Source of the DNA: Dyadobacter sp. 676
Lineage (GTDB): Bacteria; Bacteroidota; Bacteroidia; Cytophagales; Spirosomataceae
Direction: 5' to 3'
Length of the DNA stretch: 64,000 nucleotides
NCBI RefSeq assembly: GCF_040448675.1
Contig: NZ_CP159289.1
Location: 3,373,001 to 3,437,000 of the forward strand
Below the pieces are notes generated by a model. It had not been told where the DNA came from. It did no database searches and was given only the letters and a program-made list of their open reading frames with translations. Positions 17,249 through 24,941 of this stretch are shown piece by piece. Each line of letters opens with the position of its first letter. Position 1 is the first letter of the stretch. The position numbers and the translations under genes are program-made.

Positions 17249-17262
17249 GTATGCTTGCATAA
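17249..17262 (+). promoter_or_regulatory. Operator GTATGC-TT-GCATAA overlapping the -33 element of the acyl-CoA dehydrogenase promoter
   Basis: The palindrome is centred on the TTG (17255-17257) that serves as the -33 element. The same 16 bases from this site (GTATGCTTGCATAATA) occur on the minus strand at the marR promoter (51340 down to 51325). Binding here would block sigma-factor recognition. Confidence 0.7.
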
Positions 17263-17284
17263 TAATTTTAACCTCCTATATTTG
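17255..17284 (+). promoter_or_regulatory. Promoter of the acyl-CoA dehydrogenase gene
   Basis: TTG (17255-17257), 19 bp, then TATATTTG (17277-17284), an exact -7 consensus with near-ideal spacing. It is flanked by two copies of the palindromic operator. Confidence 0.75.
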
Positions 17285-17299
17285 CATTAACCTGTGATG

Positions 17300-17313
17300 G
17301 TATGCAAGCATAC
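17300..17313 (+). promoter_or_regulatory. Second operator GTATGC-AA-GCATAC downstream of the promoter
   Basis: A palindrome with perfect arms, 51 bp centre to centre from the upstream copy (about five helical turns). It covers the region just after the predicted transcription start. An in-frame ATG lies inside it (17302), which argues against that ATG being the true start. Confidence 0.7.
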
Positions 17314-17346
17314 CCACATGTTTTCCGATTAACCCGCGTTCAGATT

Positions 17347-19161
17347 ATGTCCGTTGCAGCAGTAAACCAGGCATCCATTAAAGGAGGCGAATTCCTGATC
17401 AAGGAAACGCTCGCGAACCAGATTTTTATTCCGGAAGAATTCAATGAAGAGCAGCGTATGATCGCTGAGACCTGCCGTGATTTCCTTTCGAAGGAGGTAT
17501 GGCCGCGTCTGGATGAAATCGATGAGGCGAAAAGTCCTGCATTGATCTCAGGGCTCATGGACAAGGCCGGCGAACTGGGATTGCTCGGAACGGCCGTTCC
17601 GGAAGAATTTGGAGGTTTCGGAATGAATTTCAATACTTCGATGCTTGTAGCCGAGGCTACGGGAGCTGGAAACTCGTTTTCGGTGGCGCTGTCGGCGCAT
17701 ACGGGCATCGGAACATTGCCGATCGTTTACTATGGAAACGAGGAGCAAAAACGTAAATACCTGCCGAAGCTGGCTTCCGGCGAATGGAAAGCGGCTTACT
17801 GCCTCACTGAGCCGGATTCAGGCTCGGACGCGAACTCGGGGAAAACCAGGGCTAAATTGAGCAGCGATGGAACACATTACGTGATCAACGGACAAAAGAT
17901 GTGGATCACGAACGGCGGTTTCGCCGACGTGTTCATTGTTTTTGCCAAGATCGAGGAGAATGGTGAAACAGATAAAAACCTGACGGCCTTCATCATCGAA
18001 AAATCGTTTGGCGGTATTACGATGAACGAGCCCGAGCACAAAATGGGCATCAAAGGGTCGGATACGCGGCAGCTGTTTTTCAACGACTGCCAGGTGCCGG
18101 TGGAGAATATGCTTTCCGAAAGGGGCAATGGCTTTAAAATAGCGGTTAATATCCTCAATATCGGTCGGATCAAGCTGGCCGCGGCTGCATTGGGCGGCGC
18201 GAAGCGTGTGGCTTCGCAGGCGATTCGATATGCCAACGAACGCAAGCAGTTCGGTACCGCTATTGCCAATTTTGGTGCTATCAAACATAAACTGGCCGAA
18301 ATGGCGGTACAGATGTTCGCGACGGAATCGGCCGCCTACCGCGTGGGTCAAAATATAGATGACTTGATCCAGGCCTTCAAAGAGAAGGGAATAAGCGATG
18401 CGGAAGCGAAATTGAAGGCCCTGGAAGAATTTGCGATCGAGTGTGCGATTATGAAAGTGCACGGCTCGGAAGTGCTGGATTTTGTAGTGGACGAAGGCGT
18501 GCAGGTGTACGGAGGGATGGGTTTTTCGGCGGATGCGCCTATGGATCGTGCCTATCGCGACAGCCGGATCAACCGGATTTTCGAAGGTACCAACGAGATT
18601 AACCGCCTGCTGGTGATAGATATGCTTTTGAAACGTGCTATGAAGGGCCAGCTTGACTTAATGGGCCCGGCGATGGCGGTAGGAAAAGATATACTGTCGA
18701 TACCCGATTTCAGCACCGACGAAGATGAATCCCTGTTCGCGGCTGAAAAAAAGGTCATTAAAAACCTGAAAAAGGCCGCTCTGATGATCGCGGGAGCGGC
18801 GGTGCAGAAGTTTATGATGAAACTTTCTGAGGAACAGGAGATTATTATGAACCTCGCCGATATGGTCATTGAAATTTACGTAGCCGAATCGGTGTTATTG
18901 AGGGTAGAAAAGCGCATTGGATTGCAGGGGGAAGACGCGAATGCATTACACAGGGATATGGCGCTTGTTTACCTGCACCGCACGGTTGAAAAGGTAAATA
19001 ACGCCGGTCGGGCCGCGATTACCAGCTTTGCGGAAAGCGACGAACTGAGAGTAATGCTGATGGGGCTGAAAAGATTTACGAAAATCGAGCCGATGAACCT
19101 GAAAGATGCCCGCCGCCGCATTGCCGCCGGGCTGATCGTCCGAAACGATTACGTCTTTTAA
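17347..19161 (+). CDS. fadE: Acyl-CoA dehydrogenase, long form
   Basis: 604 residues from the ATG at 17347. It carries out the first, FAD-dependent step of beta-oxidation. Typical blocks are YCLTEPDSGSDANS near 155, MWITNGGFAD near 185 and the catalytic glutamate Glu413 in RIFEGTNEINRLL. About 190 extra C-terminal residues make it a long, ACAD9/VLCAD-like form usual in Bacteroidota. The promoter carries two operator palindromes shared with the thiolase and marR-HCDH/ECH units. It is a single gene with terminators on both sides. Confidence 0.95.
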   Translation: MSVAAVNQASIKGGEFLIKETLANQIFIPEEFNEEQRMIAETCRDFLSKEVWPRLDEIDEAKSPALISGLMDKAGELGLLGTAVPEEFGGFGMNFNTSMLVAEATGAGNSFSVALSAHTGIGTLPIVYYGNEEQKRKYLPKLASGEWKAAYCLTEPDSGSDANSGKTRAKLSSDGTHYVINGQKMWITNGGFADVFIVFAKIEENGETDKNLTAFIIEKSFGGITMNEPEHKMGIKGSDTRQLFFNDCQVPVENMLSERGNGFKIAVNILNIGRIKLAAAALGGAKRVASQAIRYANERKQFGTAIANFGAIKHKLAEMAVQMFATESAAYRVGQNIDDLIQAFKEKGISDAEAKLKALEEFAIECAIMKVHGSEVLDFVVDEGVQVYGGMGFSADAPMDRAYRDSRINRIFEGTNEINRLLVIDMLLKRAMKGQLDLMGPAMAVGKDILSIPDFSTDEDESLFAAEKKVIKNLKKAALMIAGAAVQKFMMKLSEEQEIIMNLADMVIEIYVAESVLLRVEKRIGLQGEDANALHRDMALVYLHRTVEKVNNAGRAAITSFAESDELRVMLMGLKRFTKIEPMNLKDARRRIAAGLIVRNDYVF

Positions 19162-19223
19162 AATATCATGAATATCTCAGGTGAATAACCTGCTACAACT
19201 GAAAACCAAAATGTACACGTCGA

Positions 19224-19257
19224 AAGCCGTATCTGACTCAGATGCGGCTTTTTTTGT
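19224..19257 (+). terminator. Terminator after the acyl-CoA dehydrogenase gene
   Basis: AAGCCG-T-ATCTGA pairs with TCAGAT-G-CGGCTT, with one mismatch, and is followed by a T tract. Confidence 0.85.
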
Positions 19258-19411
19258 ATCTTGCTAAAAGGTTTTCGATTATCGGCCAAAATGCGCAATT
19301 TTGGGAAACCAAAAACAACATCTTTCTCGTTAGGTATGAGGTTTCTTTTGGTTCAAAATCGCAAAAATAATCACGTTGGATTCTCTACTCGCTACTGAAA
19401 AGCCACCTTTC

Positions 19412-20962
19412 ATGACATTGCATTCCGTGGATCTGCGTACCACAGGCCAGTTTCCTGCATTATTACTCGACTACCTGGATCAGAAACCGACGCTTGAATC
19501 TTTTTACAGCATTTTTCCTACGTTGGAGAATGCTGAGAAGGCCATTTTGAACAAAAAGGGTTTCGAGCCCGAAAAGAGAAAAACGCTCGTGGATGTGTTG
19601 ACCAGGCAATACCACGGCTTGCCTTACCTGCCTGACTTTTCTGTTTTATTGGAAGACAATACCTTTACCGTAACAACCGGCCACCAACTGAACATCTTTA
19701 CCGGGCCCCTTTATATCATTTATAAGATCGTAACGGTCATTAAGCTGGCCGAAGCCTTAAAAGCGAAGTACCCTGCGTACAATTTTGTACCTGTTTACTG
19801 GATGGCGACGGAAGACCACGATTTCGAGGAAATCGCAACCTTCCACCTGTTCGGGCAGACGCATAAATGGACGGGCGAACACAAAGGTGCCGTAGGTAGG
19901 CTGAATCCGAAGGAGTTGGCGGGTATTTTGAAGCAATTGCCGGACAAACCGCTGCTTTTTGCCAAGGCCTATCTCGAAAATAACACATTGGCCGACGCCG
20001 TGCGATGTTACATGCACGAGCTCTTCGGACGTTACGGACTGGTAAGTCTCGACGCCGATAATGCAGATCTGAAACGGCACTTCCTGCCGGTGATCCGGGA
20101 AGAATTGAAGGATTCCGTTTCGGAGAAAATCGTTACAGAAACCACCTCCCGGTTGAATGCGCTTGGCTACCACACGCCCTTGCATGCGCGCGAAATCAAT
20201 TTCTTTTACCTCGATGACAACCTGCGTGAACGTATCGTGCGTGAAGGCGACGTTTTCAAAGTGCTGAATACCGGGCTGGAATTTACAGAACAGGAGCTAT
20301 TGGCGCTTGCGGAGGCGAATCCCGAGCGTTTCAGCCCGAATGTAATCCTCCGGCCGTTGTACGAGGAAGTGATTTTGCCAAACCTTGCGTATATAGGTGG
20401 GCCGTCAGAAGTGCCCTACTGGATGCAGCTGAAAGGCGTTTTCGACCATTTCGGCGTGCCGTACCCGATGCTTATGCCCCGCAATTTCGCATTATACATG
20501 AACGGCCACCAGTATAAGAAAGCACAAAAGCTGAAAATCGATTACAAAGATCTGTTCCTCGACGAAGTCGCATTGCGTAAAACATTCGTCGAACGCAATA
20601 CGGAACATGTCCTTGACCTGAGTGAGCAAAAAGAGGCATTCAATGCGATTTTCGATCAAATCCTCGCCAAAGCTACCGCAGTGGACCAAACCATGTACGG
20701 AGCGGTGAAAGCGGAGCAGACACGCCTATTGAATTCGTTGAAACACCTTGAAAAGCGCATTATTCGTGCCGAAGAGCGTAATCACGAATCGGAAATCGAG
20801 CAATTGCTGACCCTCAAAAACAAACTGTTCCCGAACGGAGTCGCCCAGGAACGGTATGATAATTTGCTGAATTTTTATATCAACGATCCCCAGTTCATTC
20901 AGAAGCTTTACAATGCCTTCGATCCGCTGGATTTCAGGTACAATGTGCTGCTGGAGGAATAG
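19412..20962 (+). CDS. bshC: Bacillithiol biosynthesis cysteine-adding enzyme BshC
   Basis: 516 residues from the ATG at 19412. The in-frame upstream start at 19376 adds residues unlike the family. BshC adds cysteine to GlcN-malate in the last step of bacillithiol synthesis. TTGHQLNIFTGPLY and PVYWMATEDHDFEEI are the family's best-conserved blocks, with ILRPLYEEVILPNLAYIGGPSEVPYW in the middle and a C-terminal coiled coil around 425-480. The gene is convergent with the DUF4097 gene, 8 bp apart. No other bacillithiol genes are in the window. Confidence 0.95.
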   Translation: MTLHSVDLRTTGQFPALLLDYLDQKPTLESFYSIFPTLENAEKAILNKKGFEPEKRKTLVDVLTRQYHGLPYLPDFSVLLEDNTFTVTTGHQLNIFTGPLYIIYKIVTVIKLAEALKAKYPAYNFVPVYWMATEDHDFEEIATFHLFGQTHKWTGEHKGAVGRLNPKELAGILKQLPDKPLLFAKAYLENNTLADAVRCYMHELFGRYGLVSLDADNADLKRHFLPVIREELKDSVSEKIVTETTSRLNALGYHTPLHAREINFFYLDDNLRERIVREGDVFKVLNTGLEFTEQELLALAEANPERFSPNVILRPLYEEVILPNLAYIGGPSEVPYWMQLKGVFDHFGVPYPMLMPRNFALYMNGHQYKKAQKLKIDYKDLFLDEVALRKTFVERNTEHVLDLSEQKEAFNAIFDQILAKATAVDQTMYGAVKAEQTRLLNSLKHLEKRIIRAEERNHESEIEQLLTLKNKLFPNGVAQERYDNLLNFYINDPQFIQKLYNAFDPLDFRYNVLLEE

Positions 20963-20970
20963 GAGGGGGG

Positions 20971-22026
20971 TTAATTTTTCAGTTTCACATCGCCGAATAC
21001 CGAAGTGACGGTAATCTTAGGGCCTCCGCCGGAGCCAACCTTGCCCTGATAATGTTTCATTTTGTCGGGACGGCCGTCTTTGTTTGGCTGCATTGAAAAA
21101 TTTACATTTTCGGTAGGGTAACTAAACTTGCCATACGTCACGCTCACATTGAACTGGTTAGGCTCCGCCGGCAGCACGATCGACGAATATTGCGCCTGGA
21201 TATCCACATTCTGCGCGGAATGCGTCAGTTCGTCGATTTTAAAATTGCCAGAATAGTTGAGTTTGATCTTGCCTGTACCGCGGATGGTACCGATTTTGGC
21301 GCCGGAATAATCGATAGCGGCGTCCAGATTTACCACGTCGCCAATGGTAAGCTCACCGAACTTGTTGCTTAGCATTACTTTCTTGGCCTGGTCTACCTTC
21401 ACATTGGAATATTGGCAATCCAGTCTTCCCCCATCCATTTTCCCGATTTTGGCGCTACCGAACTGCACGTCAATCACGTTGTCGGGGTTTTCAAGCAAAC
21501 TGGCCATGAAATTCCCGTGTTTGGAATCTACTGTAAGCGGCGCATAGAAAGAAGGGATGTCGGTATTCCCGAATTTGTTGCGCACGGTCAGCGAGTTTTC
21601 TTTGGGCATGTAGATCGTGTAGTCGATCTGAATGAAATTCTTGTCGCCTTTGCCTTTGTTCCAGCCATTGCCGCCAAACTGGCTGCGATCGATGCGCGTG
21701 GTGATGCTGATGAGATTTTTAACCCGTTTTTCATCGATATTCACCGAGCTGAGGTATTCCGAAGCGCGGCCGTCGGAAGGAGCGCTGGCGGTAACGACAA
21801 TTTCGATCTTGATTTCTTCCTTGCCCCACAGATTCACTTTCACCAGCCCAAACTGGTTGTCAACTTCAAGCGCGTCGCTTTTTTTGACATCAAAAACCTT
21901 TACAATATTCCTTCGTTTCTCTATCAATCCGTTTTGTTCGGAGTCGAGGGCTGCGCTGGCTACCTGCGGCAGTGTGGCGATCACACTAAATAACAGGAGC
22001 GTCGCTATTTTCTTTATCGTTATCAT
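20971..22026 (-). CDS. Secreted DUF4097-like (putative adhesin-type) protein
   Basis: 351 residues. A signal peptide ends near VASAALD (about residue 26), so it is exported. The rest is a repetitive run of short beta strands (VDNQFGLVKVN, VRNKFGNTD, VDSKHGN, VQFGSAKIG, LSNKFGELTIG) typical of the DUF4097 right-handed beta-solenoid. Its start overlaps the end of the anti-sigma-like gene by 41 bp, so it is the third member of the ECF sigma operon. It may be the regulated or sensed envelope component, but this is inference from position. Confidence 0.75.
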   Translation of the reverse strand: MITIKKIATLLLFSVIATLPQVASAALDSEQNGLIEKRRNIVKVFDVKKSDALEVDNQFGLVKVNLWGKEEIKIEIVVTASAPSDGRASEYLSSVNIDEKRVKNLISITTRIDRSQFGGNGWNKGKGDKNFIQIDYTIYMPKENSLTVRNKFGNTDIPSFYAPLTVDSKHGNFMASLLENPDNVIDVQFGSAKIGKMDGGRLDCQYSNVKVDQAKKVMLSNKFGELTIGDVVNLDAAIDYSGAKIGTIRGTGKIKLNYSGNFKIDELTHSAQNVDIQAQYSSIVLPAEPNQFNVSVTYGKFSYPTENVNFSMQPNKDGRPDKMKHYQGKVGSGGGPKITVTSVFGDVKLKN

Positions 22027-22593
22027 TTTTCACTTTGTTAATACGTTGCAAAATTTCCAGTTGTCGGTTCAGCAGATCCACCTGCAATTGCAGGTTCTGA
22101 ACCATTGCTTCAAGCAGTGCTTCCTGGTTGGGGGCGTTCGATAAGTTGGAGCGCAGGTTTTTGTAGCTCGCTTCCAGACTTTCCAAATCAGCGGAGAAAT
22201 CCTTGTAGAGCTCCGGATTGTTCCGGGCGAGTTTGATGATCTCCTCCCTTTTTTGGTCTATTGCAACATTGTATTGATTGAATTCACGGGCGTATGCCGG
22301 AACTTTCAGGGCCACGCGCGGATCACGGGTGATGCCGTATTCGTTATTGAGATAAACCAGAAATCCAATCCCGAGTGCGAGGAACACCCCCGCAGCGATC
22401 CGCCAGTCGAAATAAGGATTATTCAGTCGCCTGATTTTTTTTTCGATTTCTCGGGCACTAACGGAATCTCGTTATGTAGCTGACTTTCAATTTGACTCCA
22501 CAAAGAATCCTGCGGTAAGAAAGCATCAAATCCATCCCTGTTATCTCGCACAAACCGCTCCAATCGATCCTTTTTATCAGAAGAATTTTTCAT
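21986..22593 (-). CDS. Anti-sigma-factor-like membrane protein, split by an A9 homopolymer
   Basis: The ATG at 22593 opens MKNSSDKKDRLERFVRDNRDGFDAF, a typical start of Bacteroidota anti-sigma-like proteins found after ECF sigma genes. This frame ends after 56 residues, just past a run of nine A (minus strand; plus T9 at 22435-22443). One extra A would join KSKKK to IRRLNNPYFDW, then a transmembrane segment (VFLALGIGFLVYL) and a C-terminal coiled coil rich in Leu and Gln (about 100 residues). The whole would be about 202 residues. Either an assembly deletion or slippage at A9 explains the break. It lies between the sigma gene and DUF4097. Confidence 0.75.
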
Positions 22594-22685
22594 AGATTAA
22601 TTAACTTGTCAAGTGTAAATAATAGTCTCAAATCCGTAATAGTTTAAGGTGTATCGCAATTCGTGTTCTGCACAATTTATTTTTA

Positions 22686-22825
22686 GTCATTTGTCGTCAT
22701 GTGTTGTCAAGTATTGTCATTTTTAGTCATGTATTGTCATTTGTTGTTTCTCTCCCATTTGACTATCCATGACCACACCTGACTGCCTTCTGACCACTTC
22801 CTGACTACCCCTGACCGCATCCGAC
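22686..22825. repeat. Decamer array B: 10-bp-phased GTCA units facing inverted TGAC units
   Basis: GTCA occurs at 22686, 22696, 22706, 22716, 22726 and 22736, exactly 10 bp apart. After a T-rich centre, TGAC (or CGAC) occurs at 22760, 22770, 22780, 22791, 22802, 22812 and 22822. The array ends 8 bp before the sigma-gene stop codon on the plus strand, so it directly follows that gene and precedes the anti-sigma gene. The 18 bases at 22732-22749 are identical to 6731-6748 in array A. The rest of the gap (22594-22685) is AT-rich with no recognised feature. Confidence 0.85.
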
Positions 22826-22832
22826 CATTCCA

Positions 22833-23396
22833 TTACCGTACCAGCATCTCGGTCAATTTACGCTTAGCCCTCATGTACTGCGTCCGGGAGGTCGTTTCGC
22901 TGATCCCGAGCACTTCGCCGATCTCCTCGTGATCGTAGCCTTCGAACAAATACAGGCTCAGCACCACCCGGTAACCGTCCGGCAATTTTTGTACCGCATT
23001 ACGGACCCTTTCTATTTCGAGCGTCGTGTCGCTTTCATCCAGTCCGAAAGAATCCTCATTCCGGTCGCTTTGCTCCAATGTTTCGTGGAACTCGTCGATT
23101 TCCACCCATTTAACCTTTCTGCTACGCATGTGGTTGATCGCCTTATTGACCACGATTTGCTTCAACCACGCCCCGAACGTCGACTGCTGCCTGAACTGGT
23201 GCAGGTTCGTGAATGCATCCACGAAAGCCTCCTGTAAAGCATCCTCAGCCTCTCCCAAATGGTTCAGTATCCGCATGCAGATGTTGAACATGGCTTTCGA
23301 GTAATGTTTATAAAGCTCGTACTGCGCTTTGCGCTCGCCGAGTTTACAACGCTCTACCAGTTCGACGTGCCGGTCGGGGTAAATTTGTGTTTTCAA
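22833..23396 (-). CDS. ECF-type RNA polymerase sigma factor
   Basis: 187 residues with the two conserved sigma regions. Region 2 is at about residues 20-95 (AMFNICMRILNHLGEAEDALQEAFVDAF). Region 4 is at about 130-185 (LPDGYRVVLSLYLFEGYDHEEIGEVLGISETTSRTQ), ending in a helix-turn-helix. It is the first gene of a leftward unit with the anti-sigma-like gene and DUF4097, a common Bacteroidota arrangement for envelope responses. Decamer array B starts right after its stop codon and separates it from its partner gene. The signal and target genes are unknown. Confidence 0.92.
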   Translation of the reverse strand: MKTQIYPDRHVELVERCKLGERKAQYELYKHYSKAMFNICMRILNHLGEAEDALQEAFVDAFTNLHQFRQQSTFGAWLKQIVVNKAINHMRSRKVKWVEIDEFHETLEQSDRNEDSFGLDESDTTLEIERVRNAVQKLPDGYRVVLSLYLFEGYDHEEIGEVLGISETTSRTQYMRAKRKLTEMLVR

Positions 23397-23512
23397 GCAG
23401 AAGGTTTATATTTTGAACGTTCTGAATCAAAGACAAGCGTTTCTGCTGCATGTTGCATTCATTTTAAAAATTTTTTCAAAATGCCGCATACCGAACAAAG
23501 GGGTATACCGTG

Positions 23513-23543
23513 TTGTTCTTAGAAAAAGGCGGGATTATCTTTG
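23513..23543 (+). promoter_or_regulatory. Promoter of ispH
   Basis: TTG (23513-23515), 20 bp, then TATCTTTG (23536-23543), an exact TAnnTTTG match. This implies a 5' leader of about 30 bases before the ATG at 23576. Confidence 0.65.
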
Positions 23544-23575
23544 TGCTGCCTGATGCAATCTACCGATTTTAGTAC

Positions 23576-24799
23576 ATGAAAACTTTCAATATCCCCGATT
23601 TTTACCGGAGCCGCATTATCACGCCGATCAAGGAATTCCGACGTAAGAACGACAAGCTGAAAAGGGATTATTCGCCCACGCTGCTCGACTTCGGACCGGT
23701 ACAGTTCCTCATCGCGCGCCATTTCGGCTTTTGTTACGGGGTGGAAAATGCGATCGACATTGCTTACAAGGCCATCGCCGAAAACCCTGGCAAGCGGATC
23801 TTCCTTTTGAGTGAAATGATCCACAATCCGGACGTGAACCGGGACCTGGTGGAACGCGGCGTGCAGTTTATCATGGATACGAAAGGCAACCAGCTCATCG
23901 GCTGGGAGCAGCTTACGGCAGAGGATATTGTAATTGTCCCAGCATTTGGTACCACGGTGGAAAATCAGCAGAAACTGTCGGAACTCGGAGTGAATGCGTA
24001 TGTGTACGACACGACCTGCCCGTTTGTGGAGAAAGTCTGGAACCGTGCGGCACAAATCGGGGAGAAGGATTATACAATCGTGGTTCATGGAAAGCCCAAT
24101 CACGAAGAAACCCGGGCTACATTCTCACACAGCAAGGAAAATGCCCCGACCGTCGTGGTCGAGAATATGAAGCAGGCACAGGTTCTCGCTGAATATATGA
24201 CAGGTGCAAGGCCGGCTCCGCAGTTTTTTGAGGATTTCAAAAACCAATATTCCGAAGGCTTTGACCCCGAAAAGGATTTGCAGCGCATCGGCGTCGTGAA
24301 CCAGACGACCATGCTGGCGTCCGATACGCAAGGCATTGCCGACTACCTCAAAAATGTAATGATCCGCCATTACAGCCTGCGCCCGGAGCAGGTAGAGGAC
24401 CGCTTTGCGAACACGCGTGACACCCTGTGCTACGCGACCAACGATAATCAGGACGCTACCTATGCATTGCTCACGCATGACGCCGATCTGGTGGTCGTTG
24501 CGGGTGGGTATAATAGCTCGAACACCTCCCATTTAGTCGAGCTCTGTGAACAGAAGTTCCCGACTTATTTTATCGAATCAGTGAATAAAATACTGGACAG
24601 GCAACTGATCCGCCATTTTGACCTGCACAAAAAGGAGGAAATCGTGACGGAAAATTATATTCCGACAAAAACTCCCGTGCGTATCATGCTCACGTGCGGC
24701 GCGTCGTGCCCGGATGCGGTGGTGGAAGGGATTCTCGTTCGGCTGCTTTCATTTTTCGAAGCGGCGAAGCCGATCGAGGAGGTAATGGAGGCATTCTGA
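23576..24799 (+). CDS. ispH: 4-hydroxy-3-methylbut-2-enyl diphosphate reductase
   Basis: 407 residues, longer than the roughly 315-residue E. coli enzyme but normal for the long IspH type. It makes IPP and DMAPP in the last step of the MEP isoprenoid pathway using a [4Fe-4S] cluster. Cluster cysteines appear as Cys53 (HFGFCYGVENAI), Cys148 (DTTCPFV) and Cys374/Cys378 (LTCGASCPDAVVE). HNPDVNRDL and GKPNHEET are further active-site blocks. It is a single gene with its own promoter and a terminator-like hairpin downstream. Confidence 0.95.
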   Translation: MKTFNIPDFYRSRIITPIKEFRRKNDKLKRDYSPTLLDFGPVQFLIARHFGFCYGVENAIDIAYKAIAENPGKRIFLLSEMIHNPDVNRDLVERGVQFIMDTKGNQLIGWEQLTAEDIVIVPAFGTTVENQQKLSELGVNAYVYDTTCPFVEKVWNRAAQIGEKDYTIVVHGKPNHEETRATFSHSKENAPTVVVENMKQAQVLAEYMTGARPAPQFFEDFKNQYSEGFDPEKDLQRIGVVNQTTMLASDTQGIADYLKNVMIRHYSLRPEQVEDRFANTRDTLCYATNDNQDATYALLTHDADLVVVAGGYNSSNTSHLVELCEQKFPTYFIESVNKILDRQLIRHFDLHKKEEIVTENYIPTKTPVRIMLTCGASCPDAVVEGILVRLLSFFEAAKPIEEVMEAF

Positions 24800-24891
24800 A
24801 CGAAATGTTACCGCTAAATCTCACAGCGGCACCGTTGAATCATTTGAAAGCGGTTATTTAAAGCGAATTAACTTGTATAGTTTAATTTAGG

Positions 24892-24927
24892 CGGATGGTT
24901 TTGGTTACAAAAATCATCCGTTTTTTT
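24892..24927 (+). terminator. Terminator between ispH and the alpha-2-macroglobulin gene
   Basis: CGGATGGTTTT pairs with AAAATCATCCG (one G-T pair) and is followed by seven T residues. It lies 15 bp upstream of the next start codon. Confidence 0.75.
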
Positions 24928-24941
24928 ATATCTCCTTTCCT

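Noticed and set aside
17302..17346. Upstream start for the acyl-CoA dehydrogenase
   Set aside because: This ATG lies inside the operator palindrome and the added residues do not resemble the family start.
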